Of a DNA stretch of 64,000 bases, positions 28,685-41,117 are shown piece by piece. This DNA is from Onchocerca lupi (taxonomy: Eukaryota; Nematoda; Chromadorea; Rhabditida; Onchocercidae), in the NCBI GenBank assembly GCA_028564675.1, contig JAOVVO010000171.1, positions 62,001 to 126,000 of the forward strand, given 5' to 3'. The notes under the pieces were generated by a model. It saw only the letters and a list, made by a program, of their open reading frames with translations, had not been told where the DNA came from and made no database searches. The position numbers and the translations under genes were made by a program. The stretch's first letter is position 1, and every line of letters begins with the position of its first letter.

Positions 28685-31600
28685 ATGATCTGCTTCATAT
28701 TTAGACTGTTAATTGTTTTTTCTTCTGTATTGTATTCTGTTGTTTACGGTAATCCGAAGTATCAACGGATATTCATCAATGCAAAGTTCGTTTTTTTTTT
28801 TTCAAACTTTCTCTCATAATTTTTCAATTTTCAAATCACTAATTTTTACAGTTTGGCAAATTCTAATTACATATTTGTCCAAATTTTGACTATTAAGTTG
28901 AAGAAAATTTTCATTTTTTTCTTCGTTTTATTATTTTTTCTTTAAATAGAGAACTTCGTCAAAATTAAAATTTAGGGAAAATTTTTTGATTATATCAAAT
29001 AACATTCCTTTCTATTTTATTTCTTGTATGATAGAGTTTTGATTGTTTCCTACTTTATTCGTTTATAGTTTCGAAAATAAAAATACTTGAATTTTAAAGA
29101 TATTTTTAAAAAACTTGGGAAAGAAGTAATTTCCTACTTATCTTTTCTTTCAGGGCAATAAATTTTGTTGATACGACAAAGCATGGCTTTCGGATCGTTC
29201 TGTTGAATTCATTTCTAGATGCACATCTTTCACCAACACAAATTCCAACATTATTCGTTTCAGCAATTCCACTAAAATTAGGCGAACCGCTTATTAGCAA
29301 AGTTTTTTATCCTGATAACATTCGAGAGGATAAGCAGGTTATCTGTTTAATTGCTTTTTTGAAATTTCCGACTGATTTAATAGTTTCTGGTTTCCTGAAA
29401 AATATAGTAGTTTAGAAATAAAAATAAAAATGAATTAAAAATTTTGATCTGTTTCTATTAATTCCGATTCACAAAAGATCCAAATTCCAATTAAAATTAT
29501 TAAATACCGAAAAAATTCAACCATAAAAAATAAAAATAAATGAAAGTTATAAGATAAAATCAGAAGTTATAAGATGGTATCATATTTGCTGCATATATGA
29601 TATAGAATAAATGCTTTTGACTAAATATGTCTATTGATTTTCAAGAAAATATCAATTTGATTAAAATTTAATTAATTATTTGAATTAATTCATTCATTAA
29701 TGATTTAGGTATACTTATCAGATCTACGAGAACGATCATGGTATTATATTTGCATTGAATGGGAGAATTTCAATCGACATAATGAAACGACCGGAACTGA
29801 CTGTCGATTGTTGCGAACTTTGGATCGATTTGGGAAAAGTGCGGATACAACAATTGAAGATGTCGAATTGATCGATATAACGGCAACTACGATGCAATTC
29901 AAAATTCATTCTAATACGAATTTTCCAATAAGGTTTTTCTTTTTCCGTTTGAAAATAATTTTTCCAGATAGAAACTTTCAATTCGTTCAAATTCATTCCG
30001 ATAATTTTCCTTTTCAGTTTGTACATTTATTTTTTCCAGATAGATATTTTCAATTCATTTCAGCAGTTTTTTTTTTTTTTTTTTTCAATTCTGTGCATTT
30101 AAAAGTAATTTTTCCGGCAACTATTAAATAGATTTCCAATCCTTCCAATCTATTTCTCGATCATTTATTTTATCTGTTATCTCTCATTGCTATCAATTGG
30201 ATATCGTTTCTTCCGTCTTTCTCCATCGTCATGACCAGATTTTAACGGGTTAACAGCCTTCTTTGGTTACTTATCGTAATCCTACAGTAAGTTGCTGTCA
30301 GATTAATCCATAAGAAATGTCACCAAAAGGTGCTCGACTGATCGTTATCGCTATCGTTGACAATGATTCGGAACCCTTGAGAATTGCCGATCCGATACAG
30401 CTTTCACTTATATTACACTTTCATTCCATCTTATCAATCAGTAGTTTGATGTAAAAGTGCGAAAAATGAGGAATTGCATCAAATGTCGCATCTTTTTTCA
30501 AGAAAAAGTCATTCGGTGAAAGTCATGCATTCCGTTTTGTTCTACTTTGATTGAATGACAAATTTGAAAATTCAGTATATCTGACTTGGTTATGTAAAAT
30601 AAATTTCAATAGGGATTTAAATTCATTAAATTCAAAGTAGCATTTTTGGGCACCAATTTCATCAAAATAAACTTTTCGTCAATTAATTTAACTTTATATA
30701 TTTTAAATCAATATTTCATGTTCATCAATTGAGTTAAAATTTTCAATAATATATGCATAAAGTTAATAATTTCGAAACAATGCTAGTTTTATAATTTTAG
30801 ATTATAAAAAATTTCAGATTTCAACATCTGAAAGCTGAATTTCATATTTGCAATTTTTGTCTTTTAAATTCAAATTATTAATTTGTCCTTATCACTCTTA
30901 TCTGATTTATTTCAAATCATTACCATAATTTATCTTTCTTCTTTATCTTTCAGTTAGTTTCTTAAGTAGAATTAAAAGGAAAAAATTCTTCATTTTGGAA
31001 GAATTCTTCATAATAATTAAATTATACTAAAAATTTGAGGAATTTTTGAAGAAATGGTGTTCCAGAAAGAAAAAAACAATTTGAAATTCATAGAAATCAG
31101 GAATAAGCAAACAAGAAAACAAAACAAATTAGCAATTTAAAATGCTTCAAACAATATGTTTTTTCATTTTTAGACATTAATTTTCCATCTTTTCTTTCTT
31201 TTTGCTTTTTTTCTAATATCCCACAGCAAGAATAAACTAATAATTTCCTTAAAATGTTTCTGAAGGAAGTGAAAGTGAAAAGTGAAAATGTTGGCTGAGA
31301 AAAATTCATTATTTAAATGCCTTGGAAATCAATTTAACAAAATTTCAAAGGAATTATTTCTTGAAAGTTTAAGCAATATAATAAGCAAAAAGTTAAGAAA
31401 AAAAAATAACTTGACGGATGATTGATATCGTAAACTTTTGTTTTTATCACACTTGACGTATGTTTAATCATGTCACGTTTTAAAAAAAAATATTGAAAAT
31501 ATTTGAATACTAACATGAACTAAAAATTTTTTAATTTCATCAATGTATTTTTTGAAAATTCAAATGATATTGATATCGATTATTCTAATCAATCTATCAG

Positions 31601-32426
31601 ATGGCCTTATTTAACGAAAGATAATAATAATAAACGGATATGTGTTTTCACAGTTTGATTTTTGAATGTATTTATCACTTTTGATAATCCTTTATAAATT
31701 TCAGATAAGAGTAATTGAACTTTGGATGTCAATAAAATAAAAAGCTAAAATATCTTCACAGAGACCTTCTTCTCTTCACTCATTTTTCTGCACTTCTACA
31801 TCGAATAATGAAGTTAAATTTAAAACAGTACAAACTAACTAAATACTTTGTTTTATAGAACAATCGCTACATTACAAGGTGGTACCGTACCTCAGATAGG
31901 TTCGCAAGTATTTGAATTTCGCGAATCATCCGATCTTGACGTATTATTCACGTTTCTAAAACACGACACAGAATATGGAAAGTTATGTATTCGTGAGGAA
32001 CCACTTACGCGAGGCTATACTTCTATGGGTCGTTACGTTTACGGTATAAGCATCGAAAAGTGCTATTTCGGTATGATTTAAAATTGTGCTAAATTAAATT
32101 AAATTTTTGTATGAATTGAGAAATTTCGTTCTGTTCGAATTACGAACATCGTTCGAGCATTTTTCTTCCGTTTGCGAATATCGTTTTATCACTAATTGTT
32201 AGAATAATTTTGCTTCGATTTTAAATCTTACTTTTATTACAAATGCGTTTAAATTTTATTTTTAGGAAAATTAAAAACGAAAGATTACGAACTATCGACC
32301 TATGACATGGAAGCCAGCCCATACAGATTTGCAAATTCTTCCGCTCACACAATTTTCATAAATTTCAATATCACTCTGCTATGTATTCTTATTTTCACAT
32401 TCATAGAAAGAATAAACTGCTCATAA
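28685..32426 (+). CDS. Secreted or membrane-anchored protein of unknown family, copy 2
   Basis: Paralogue of the gene at 2411-6790, also with no family I recognise. Exons 28685-28785, 29154-29337, 29709-29932, 31859-32070 and 32266-32426 join in phase to give 293 aa. The three middle exons are exactly the same lengths as in copy 1 (184, 224 and 212 bp) and all intron phases match (2,0,2,1). It has an N-terminal signal peptide (about residues 1-22) and a hydrophobic C-terminal segment at about 270-288. The four cysteines, the NPKYQR start of the mature part, YYICIEWENFNRH, FRES and KLKTKDYELST are shared with copy 1. The least conserved parts are the signal peptide, the stretch before FRES and the C-terminus. 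All donors here are gt. The HNET sequon is kept as a glycosylation site. Confidence 0.85.
29938..30070 (+). repeat. Local duplication inside intron 3 of copy 2
   Basis: A word containing 'atttttccagatag(a)…ttttcaatt(c)…ttc' occurs near 29960 and again near 30030, followed by a poly(T) run. It lies in the intron between 29932 and 31859 and creates extra tttcag-like acceptors. Confidence 0.45.
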
Positions 32427-33169
32427 CATTTGTTCTCTCAATTTTTGATTTTCTTAATTTGCAATCAATTTTTTATTACTGATCTTTCTGAATTTTAAAA
32501 ATTCTCAATTTACTACAACATTAATATTTAATGAATTCTTTCACATCTTATATTGTTTCATTTTATCAATTTTCTCGATGTCAAACATTTGAAATTTAAT
32601 AATTTCATAAAACTGCCTCAATGAGATCATCCTTCTGATTGCATTTACTTGCAAAATGACTTTCAAACTTTTCACAATCCAAATATTCTGATTATGTCCC
32701 TTAATTATGCAATACCTGCAATATTATTGTGGTAATTTTGTTAATTATAAATGATAAGAATGAAACTTCTTCTGAGACAAATAAACCTATTTCTGGGTCA
32801 TTTTTATTTTAATTTCGAAATACATGATATTATGTTATCACCGCGGGCTATTTATGAGCAATAAGGCCAATATTTCGTTTTATTTCGTCAATCTAAATTC
32901 ATTGAATCTCAAATTTGAAATGATATGTTGCAATTTCGAATGATAAAATTTAAAAAAAAAAATTAGTCTTTATGTCACCTCAGCAGAAGTGTACCGATTG
33001 TTATTGAATTATGAGAATTCTTCAATTCTTCCATTTTTTTGATATTATTATACTAACATATATTTACATGTAATAATCAATTTTAAACATCAAACATATT
33101 TTATTCATTTTCACAATCTATGATGCAATTATTGCTTCGCAAAATTCATGCTAATTATCTTTATCATTT

Positions 33170-33500
33170 TTTTGTTTATCAATTATTTGATATCATCTAT
33201 TTGATACCATATTACTTGATGCTATTTGTTTGATATCAACTATTTGATATCATCTGCATGATAACAGTAATTTAAAAATTTTCTGCTTGATACTACATTT
33301 CAAGTACTGATAAGTTGGTATAATAATGTTAGAATTTTATTCCGTGGCATCTGTTTGATATCAACTATTTGATATCATATATTTGGTACCAATACTTATT
33401 TAATGTCATCTGTTTGGTAGCAACTATTTAAAGTTATCTGTTCGGTATCACAGCTTAAATACTGATAATTTGATATTATGTGTTGGAATTTTCAGCAGAT
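33170..33500. repeat. Decayed minisatellite with TTTGATATCA core
   Basis: Words such as tttgatatca(t/a)ct occur many times at roughly 13-22 bp spacing between 33180 and 33430. A longer unit ending 'aagtactgataagttggtat…ttagaatttt' near 33300-33340 recurs as 'aaatactgataatttgatat…ttggaatttt' near 33451-33493, so there is a higher-order period of about 150 bp. Many copies are diverged (ggtacca, ggtagca, ggtatca). Confidence 0.65.
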
Positions 33501-35814
33501 AATTCACAATGGTACCAATTGATCAACATCTTAAGATTATTTGTAACTTTCCGAAAACGGATGTACACATAAAGTGTTACATCTCAAATGATGTACGAGT
33601 TTGCTTTCAATCAAAATAATCGGCAATGACCGTGAAGAGATTAGTCGTTCGCAAAACTATGTGACATCAACAATTCACCACGGTAAACATTCATCAATAA
33701 GTATTATTCAATTGTCCTTTCTCAATTTTGTTTGTTAAATTGCTATGCCAACAAATTGAGGGAAATGTTTGATTTAGAAAGCAAAATTTTACAGTAACAA
33801 TTTTTTTTTTTTTTTTTTGCTAATTATCAGTAAAAGAAATTTATCGATTATATGTTTATTGTGTGATAAACTTCTTTTTTTTTTTTTTTTTTTTTTTTAA
33901 TATTAAACGAGAGAGAAAATCTTTTTCTAATAATAATCAAATTTGAAATTGCAAAAATTATATTTTTCAAAATTTAATAAAGACATATCTTTAGTGGTTT
34001 GAAACTTGTTGATAGCAATTGAGCAATGTCAAGTTCCATCTAGTGATATCTTCCTTAAAAGTTTCAAATAAATGGAAAGAGACAGATTGCTTATCAAATG
34101 TCTAAGATAAATTTGAATGCTGATTTTATGATTTCAAAGCTTACGATAAGTAAACAAATTGAATGAAGGAATTTGATTGCTCGTATCAAATCTCACTTTT
34201 AGAATTTTGCTGTCTGAAACATTCATCATTAAATGAAGCTGTCAATTAACAAGATGACATATTGAATTAAAATGTTTAACTGTAAAATTTTTCACACAGA
34301 ATTATAAAATATTGACGAATACAATAATTTATTGTAACATTCTGTAATAATACTAAATTAATTTAATTTAATAATTGAGATTGAACCATCAATAAACAGA
34401 AAATGCAAAAGATTTTGAAAATCATTTCGAAAGTACCAAAAGCTAAGATTGAAGAAAATTCGAATCAATTTATCAGTCCAAATCATTTGGTGATAATGAA
34501 GATTGGATATACTTATTATTTCTAACATAAATGTACTTATAAAAATGAACTTTTAATAGAGCACAAATTGTTCAGGATGATTTATTCTTCAGTGATAAAT
34601 AACTATTCAGTTTTAACTTATTCTCCTTATCCGAATATGAAAAATGCCAAATCGATATATTACAGCATAATGAAGAAGCATCGTTCGTTTCATCTTATAA
34701 TGATATTAATGAATAAATTCATTCCGAATATTCTTCGTCAAACTCATCATCAAATTGCTTTCATGTACCAAGCATGAAATGGTAATGATGTATATGTAAA
34801 TACCTAAAATAAGTGTAAAAATCATTTATATTAAGCGAAATAAATGAATATATTCTTCATTACATCTGATGAAGCTTTAGAAGGATGAAGTTTTTTATAA
34901 AAAGATTATGAATTTTAACATTAAATTTTTAATTATGAATTTTAACATTAAATTGATGTTTCAAAAAAATACCAAAGTATATTACGATGACTTTTAAAGT
35001 ATTAATTTGAAATATTTTGAAATGGATAACACTGGATAATATGACTATGCAAAAAAGATATATGAAACATGATTCAAATAAAAAATATAAAAAACGACAT
35101 ATTTTAAGAAATCAACAAAAAAAAAATGAAAATAAAAAAGATCACTACCAAAGTTTAGAACTTTCCCTACTCATGCAATGAATCCTTCCTCTGTAGTTGA
35201 CGATATTTCCCAAGAATTCCTTCCGGATTATGCTTCAAGCTCAACCCCAATCCTCTGTTTTAGTGAATTTGATCTGCTATTTATGAATTCATGCAAAGTC
35301 TACCGCAAATCCCAAATCAAATTTTATCACAACTGAATTGAACAAACATTTAATCACTAAATCGGCCTTTATTTTTCTTATTTTGCAAAATTTGAATTAA
35401 AGAAATTAAATGTCAGAAAAGTCTAAAGAGAGCGAATTATTATACTATGACCTGGCTGTATTATGGAACAGCTAATGAAGTTGTCAGCTAAATATTGAGG
35501 ACCATTTCAAACGGCCACTATAAATCACATTTCATAATTTTCTAATACGCGAAACAGTAACTAATATTCGAGCTTTTCTTTTTTCTCTTCCTTCAGAACT
35601 CTTTGGATTTTTGTGTTTATTTGCAGTTGAGAATAGGCACAAAGTACATCTTACACCAAATATGAATCCTAATAACAGTACCAACTTCTAGATTTGTTAA
35701 AACAAACATTAGAAAAAACCAAATTTACAATTTGCCATAGTTATCAATACGCTCAGACGTACTGTTCAGAAAATATTTCGATTGTAGTTCACTTCGGTTT
35801 ATTTTCTTAACAAT

Positions 35815-35820
35815 TTTATT
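35815..35820 (-). promoter_or_regulatory. Candidate poly(A) signal for the NVL gene
   Basis: AATAAA on the - strand, 12 bases after the TAA stop at 35834-35832. This is unusually close, so a downstream copy could be used instead. Confidence 0.4.
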
Positions 35821-35831
35821 TAACCATAAAA

Positions 35832-38800
35832 TTATAATGATTTCACTTTTCCATACATTTCCTTTAACTTTTGATAAACAATTCGGTCTTTTTCTGGAAC
35901 AGATGGCCTTATTCGCTGAGCAGCATTTTGGAAGTGTCTCATGGTCACTCGATGATATCTATCTGTCTTGTCTCCAGATATGCTTTCTTGCATAGCTATA
36001 ATACCCGCTTCGTGAACAAGTGCTGCTATGTCTGCTCCTCTAGAATTCAAATAAATTATTCAGTAATCACAATAAGATATATTATAGCTTTACCATTTTG
36101 GTACATATGTATGTACCAAAATAACAAATTTTTATAAAAATGAATGTAGGATGAATTTCTAATATATTTTACTGCTTAACGCTTTCAGATTGATAGCAAA
36201 TAAAACAAGAACAAGAAAAACAGCTTCAAACTGCGTGACAATCAATCCGAAGCAAAATTTTGATGACAAAAACCATCATCTAATAAAATAGAATCTGAGA
36301 TTAAAGAAAAGGCTTTAAAACATACGTGAACCACTCGAGAGCAGGATCTGCAACAATACTTTTGAAACAAAAATCGTCGGATAAATGAGGATGTTTTCCG
36401 TTGTTAGTAATTTTACGAAGGATATCTTCTTTCTCTTTTGTATTTGGAAAATCAACAAAAAGTATTTTATCCAATCTTCCAGGACGTAAAATAGCACCAT
36501 CAACAATGTCTGCAATATATGTCCAAATCAAACATTAGTAATGATATATCATCTTGAATTTAACTTGATAAAATAGTTCAGAATTTTCCATTTTTTTGCA
36601 AATTAAACAGTAAATCTTACAGTATATTTTTACATTATTATCAATCACGAATGATATTGCTATTACACTCCTTCATATAGCCAGATTTTTGAAGTAAATA
36701 TATGCTAGCAAATAACAACTGGCATACCCGGACGATTTGTTGCTCCTATCAAGAAAACTTCTTTCCGGCTTTCTATACCATCCATTTCCGTAAGCAACTG
36801 GTTTACCAATCTTGAACTGCCACTTGTCTTAAGAAAAAGATAATCATTATACGTCTACCAAGAGGTCGACAAAATGAAACATATCAATTTTCGCTATTGT
36901 ATTTAGAATATGGCACTTAAAAATCAAATTAAATTGAAATTATTGAAAGAGTCTTTGCATAGAAATGAAAAATAAGTCAAAAAAGAACTGAATGTACCTC
37001 ATTGCTCGTTCGTTTTGGACATAATGCATCAATTTCATCAAAGAAAATAACACACGGTGAGGAATCTCTCGCCCTTTGAAAAACGGTTCGTACTGCTCTT
37101 TCACTTTCACCAACATACTGCACAACATTTATAGAAACTTTAAGAAATTTGACAATTTTTAAAATAAATTCAATCCAATTCATTATCCAGCATACCTTCT
37201 ATGGAACTGATTTAACAAGGGTAGCTTGCAGCCAATATTATTAAAATAATAATGATGCAAAAATAAATTAATATATACCATGCTAAGTAATTCAGGACCT
37301 TTGATACTTATGAAATTCATGCCACTTTCGTTGGCAACAGCTTTCGCCAATAAAGTTTTACCACAGCCTGGTGGTCCACATAGCAGTATTCCTTGAGGCT
37401 TGCTTTCCATTCCAAATTCACCAAAAAGTTCAGGTTGTTGGATAGGAACCTTTAAAAATTTAGCTAATAATTTAAGTTTTCTGAATACTTAGACAATATC
37501 CCAAGCAATCAGGAAATCCGATGTTTACAGAATTTCTTCTAAATCAAGGAAATACTATTCATAACGTTGATAAAATGGAGAATTGATATCAGAAACATTT
37601 ACACTTTACTCACGTACCAGTATGCTCCATTTAAGCTCTTCACGAACGTTTTCAAGCGCACCAATATCATTCCACGTGATATCTGGAACAGTGGCAAATC
37701 CTTCACGTTTAGCTGATGGGTCCACCAGCGTCAATGCTTTATTGAAATCTTCCATCGTTACACGGATTTTCTGCAAACTAGTCTCATCCAACTGCTGTGA
37801 TGACTTTAGCCAAGTAAGCACTGAAATAATTTATAATTTTGAAATCTGCATCAAATCAAATTTAGCGAATAAAAATATAACGTCACAATCGAAAATTTCA
37901 TGCCTTACTGTAAAGAATTCAATTTTATTGAGACAAATATATTCAGATATATCGAGGGCTTGTCATTTAAATGACCAACTGAGAATTTCATTCACTTTTA
38001 ACATCTAATCAGCATTCATGCATAATACTTTATTAATGATTGAATATTATCAAGATGATAACTATTCAATCGTTATCATTGCGGTATCTTAAAAAATAAT
38101 TCAAATCGGATTATAGGAAACTATATAAGATTACTGCTAGGATATTGAAAATTTACGAAATTTTCAAAAAACTAAAAGCGGTTTCATACTTTTTTGTAAT
38201 TCTAATTTGGTTTCTTCGATTTTTTTCGCCCCATATTTATGGTCATCTGCTGCCTCGAATATCCTTGAAAATCATGAGAATATATAGAAATGGTAGAGAA
38301 AATTCTCATTTTCAGGAATGTATCTCAATCAGGAACTATGAAAAATACATAATATCTCCTCCAACAACATACCCATTTACTGCTCTATTCACTGCACATG
38401 ATGCCGCTTCCCTGGATAGAGTTTTAAGATCAGCTCCCACATAACCTGGCGTCAAGCGTGCCAGTTCCTGTAGTACTACATTTTCATCTAGTCGAAGGCC
38501 TCTGGAAAATAAGACGAAATTGAAGATTTCAGAAAATTAAGCAAAAAAAAAAAAACAAAAATTCAAGTCACAGCATTCCGATCATGGATAACGATACAAT
38601 TTGCAATAAAAAATAAAAGAAAAAGATGAATACTTGCAAACGATTTCCAATATTTTCAATCTGGCACGTTTATCCGGGATTCCCAAGGCTATTTCTTTAT
38701 CGAAGCGACCAGCTCTTCGTAGAGCTGGATCCATAGTTTCCAGTCTACTTGTGGTACCTGAAATTGAAACATATATGTTAGAGATTAATTCTCAACTATA

Positions 38801-40705
38801 ACTTATCAACAGAACTGCTCAGAATTTGATAGATGAACATTTACCAATTACGAGAACCAGATTTCCTTTGTGTACTTTTCTGATTGAAATATCCATATTT
38901 GTATTATCTGTATTCAATTCGACATCTTTGCTCGGATTTGACAAATCTAAAATAGTCATAAAGTATATATTCCGAAATTATTAAAGATAAAAAGCTTAAA
39001 TAAATAAGCGAATGAATTTCGCAACACCGTTATTTACACTTACCATCAAGACAAGCAACAAGTTGTGATACAACACGTTTCTCCATTTCACGTTGTGCAT
39101 TATCCCGTTTTGAAGCAATAGCATCAATATCATCCAAAAGTAAAACACATGGTGATTCTTCAATTGCTTTGCTGAATAATAACCGTATTTTTTGTTCAGT
39201 TTCACCGGATACTCCAGAAACTAATTCCGTCACTGCCACTTTTAAAATGGGTAGTTCAAATTCCTAGAAAATAGGAAATTCAAAAAAATGATAAATAATA
39301 TCTCTACTGCAATATTCAAGAGCTAGCAATTGGATATGATTTTAAAGAAAAAGGGAATCTAAAAAAATTAAAATTTTTCAAATACTTACGCCTGCAACAG
39401 CTTGAGCAAATAATGTTTTTCCACATCCAGGAGGTCCATGAAGCAAAAAACCAGTAGGATGTGTAACTCCAAGCAGATTATCGATTTCTGGATGTAAGAG
39501 ATGCATGACGAAACGACAAACTTCCTAGAAAGAAAATTTCAACTATTCTAATGAAATGAGAATCTTGAGCATAGGATATAATAATAATCAAGCAATTATA
39601 ATAATTCTATTACAGGATTTGAACGAGTTCTTACCAAAAATTGTTGTTCGCAACCACCGAGATCTGAAAACGTAACATGTGATGCACTTGGCTCTACATT
39701 AATATCTGTTTTGTACAGCGACCCAAATGATGAATATGATTTTCGAGGTTTCTTTAACTGGAAAAGAAGGAAACTGATAAACTTTCAAGCAGTTAAAAAA
39801 TAGGAAAATGATAAAGACAATATGAAATTAAAAATCCTTACATCAGCTTCCGGTATATTGAAGCTCCCATTTCTATCGTGAACAGGAGTAAGCTTCTTAA
39901 TTTTCGTCCTAAATCAAAACAGTTGAGTAAGAAAAATGAAAAGTCGATAATAATTTTTTTCCCACCTCTACTCCTTTCCCTCTGTAAAAATCGACCAGGC
40001 AAATGACAAAGGGTTTTTTAGTGGATGAAATTTATTGATTATTTTTTAATAAAGAGGCGAAAAGTCTACCATCAACAAACTGAAGCAAAAGTTCATCCAC
40101 TTCATTTATAACATGAAAAAAGGGGAAAAATGTGATTCTAAAGAGACTAACGTTAACTTCCGCTTTCGTTCTATATTTAATGACGTATCATCAGATTCTT
40201 TGGTGAGATCGATAATAGCATCCGCCGAGTTAGCATTCTTTATCTTCGCAAGTCCAATTTCTATTGACTTCAAGAAATCGCGAAATTTCCGTCGTGCATA
40301 TTCTCTAAATTAAATTGGAACATTCGCTGACAGTTATAAGATTCGTAACAACAAATATGTAGATTTCAAGAAGGTAAAACTAAAATAAAACCAACGGATA
40401 AGCTTGTTGAAGATGATGAGCGATGTCCTCCGCGTCGTATTCTTTGTTCGCTTGCCAAATCTGCAACATTTTTTTATATATCGTTATGAGTACTATTATA
40501 TGATACTATTTAGTAGGAAGTCAGTACTAAAGTTTGTATAAATATATGATATCCTTATATAGAGTTGATCCCGGTTGTGATATATAACACGCAATATGTG
40601 AGATAATGCTAAAAGAAATTGCAAAATTCCAAAACTTACATCACGGATCCGTGGCAGAAGACGCGGATCGGATCGGAAACCAGGAGTAGCTTTCTTGGCT
40701 TGCAT
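35832..40705 (-). CDS. mac-1 / NVL: NVL/mac-1-type AAA ATPase (nuclear VCP-like)
   Basis: NVL-family ATPases act in the nucleolus and remodel pre-60S ribosomal particles. Seventeen exons join in phase: 40705-40640, 40460-40396, 40304-40152, 39908-39842, 39757-39635, 39524-39390, 39263-39044, 38946-38845, 38757-38634, 38501-38373, 38263-38190, 37820-37618, 37449-37279, 37117-36998, 36827-36728, 36509-36326, 36039-35832. The product is 747 aa, slightly shorter than human NVL. An N-terminal region and a basic linker precede AAA domain 1 (Walker A GPPGCGKT at 188-195, Walker B LLLDD at 244-248) and domain 2 (Walker A GPPGCGKT at 512-519, Walker B FFDE ending at 572, sensor-1 ATNRPD around 615, LRPGRLDK). 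SAKREGFATVPDITW before domain 2 and ELLSMYVGESERAVR are diagnostic of NVL. Domain 1 has Asp instead of the Walker B Glu and TTS instead of ATN at sensor 1. The start lies 8 bases after a tgcag acceptor, suggesting trans-splicing. Confidence 0.93.
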
Positions 40706-40713
40706 TACAATGT

Positions 40714-40721
40714 CTGCAATA
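40714..40721 (-). promoter_or_regulatory. Probable trans-splice acceptor of the NVL gene
   Basis: attgcag on the - strand lies 8 bases before the chosen ATG at 40705. No further in-phase exon with NVL similarity is seen upstream. In nematodes a spliced leader would normally join here. Confidence 0.45.
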
Positions 40722-40795
40722 ATTTTCAATCGTAATGATTCAATTCATATACAAAGCATATATTCCTCGATGAATCCCTCCATAATATCCATGCG

Positions 40796-40858
40796 GCGAA
40801 CTAGTGGCGAACTAGTGGCGTACGTTCTCTTTGTGACGTATGCCACTAGCTCGCTGCA

Positions 40859-40891
<33 letters not shown>
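40796..40891 (+). repeat. Hairpin sequence with 29-base poly(A) tail
   Basis: An 11-bp word gcgaactagtg is repeated in tandem (40796-40806, 40807-40817). The second copy starts an 18-bp arm (40807-40824) that pairs, with two mismatches, with 40837-40854 around a 12-base loop. After 8 more bases a run of 29 A begins (40863-40891). The block is much more G+C-rich than its surroundings. A short hairpin followed by poly(A) looks like a retroposed small RNA or SINE-like insert. This is inference. Confidence 0.5.
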
Positions 40892-40895
<4 letters not shown>

Positions 40896-40949
40896 TATAT
40901 TACCGATCCCAGCCTTCTTAATAGTTAAGTCATATATTCAAATCTAAAT

Positions 40950-41117
40950 CTACGTAAGAGACCTGATGTTTTTCAAACCAATATCATCAGAGTCATTCAG
41001 CGAAACGCTCGTCGACCACTGTGATTTGCTATCTTGAGCAGAAGAATTGTCTGGTGAAGGGAGATATGATGGGCTGGAGCGGCTGGTAGTTGTGTGAAGC
41101 TTTGATCCTCGATTGTT
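40950..41117 (-). CDS. Possible serine-rich terminal exon of an upstream gene
   Basis: The - strand frame from 41117 to a TAG at 40952-40950 encodes about 55 residues rich in Ser, Thr, Asp and Asn, for example SRSSPSYLPSPDNSSAQDS. The stretch is clearly more G+C-rich than the flanks, and an in-frame stop lies just upstream, so an acceptor near 41118 (aaaag|AAC) would be needed. No further exon was found. It ends about 245 bp before the NVL start on the same strand, as expected for the last exon of an upstream gene in a nematode operon. It could also be part of a 5' leader or a chance frame. Confidence 0.35.
   Translation of the reverse strand, partial: NNRGSKLHTTTSRSSPSYLPSPDNSSAQDSKSQWSTSVSLNDSDDIGLKNIRSLT

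Larger units (their letters stand above)
32427..35831. other. Intergenic region between copy 2 and the NVL gene
   Basis: No gene is supported. An AATAAA near 32780 could serve as a poly(A) signal for the upstream + strand gene. The region includes the decayed minisatellite at 33.17-33.48 kb. The stretch 35.15-35.75 kb is less AT-rich but has no convincing reading frame. Confidence 0.4.

Noticed and set aside
29736..30026. - strand frame of 96 codons
   Set aside because: Antisense to exon 3 of paralogue copy 2, which is conserved in copy 1 on the + strand.
35871..36137. + strand frame of 88 codons
   Set aside because: Antisense to the last exon of the NVL gene.
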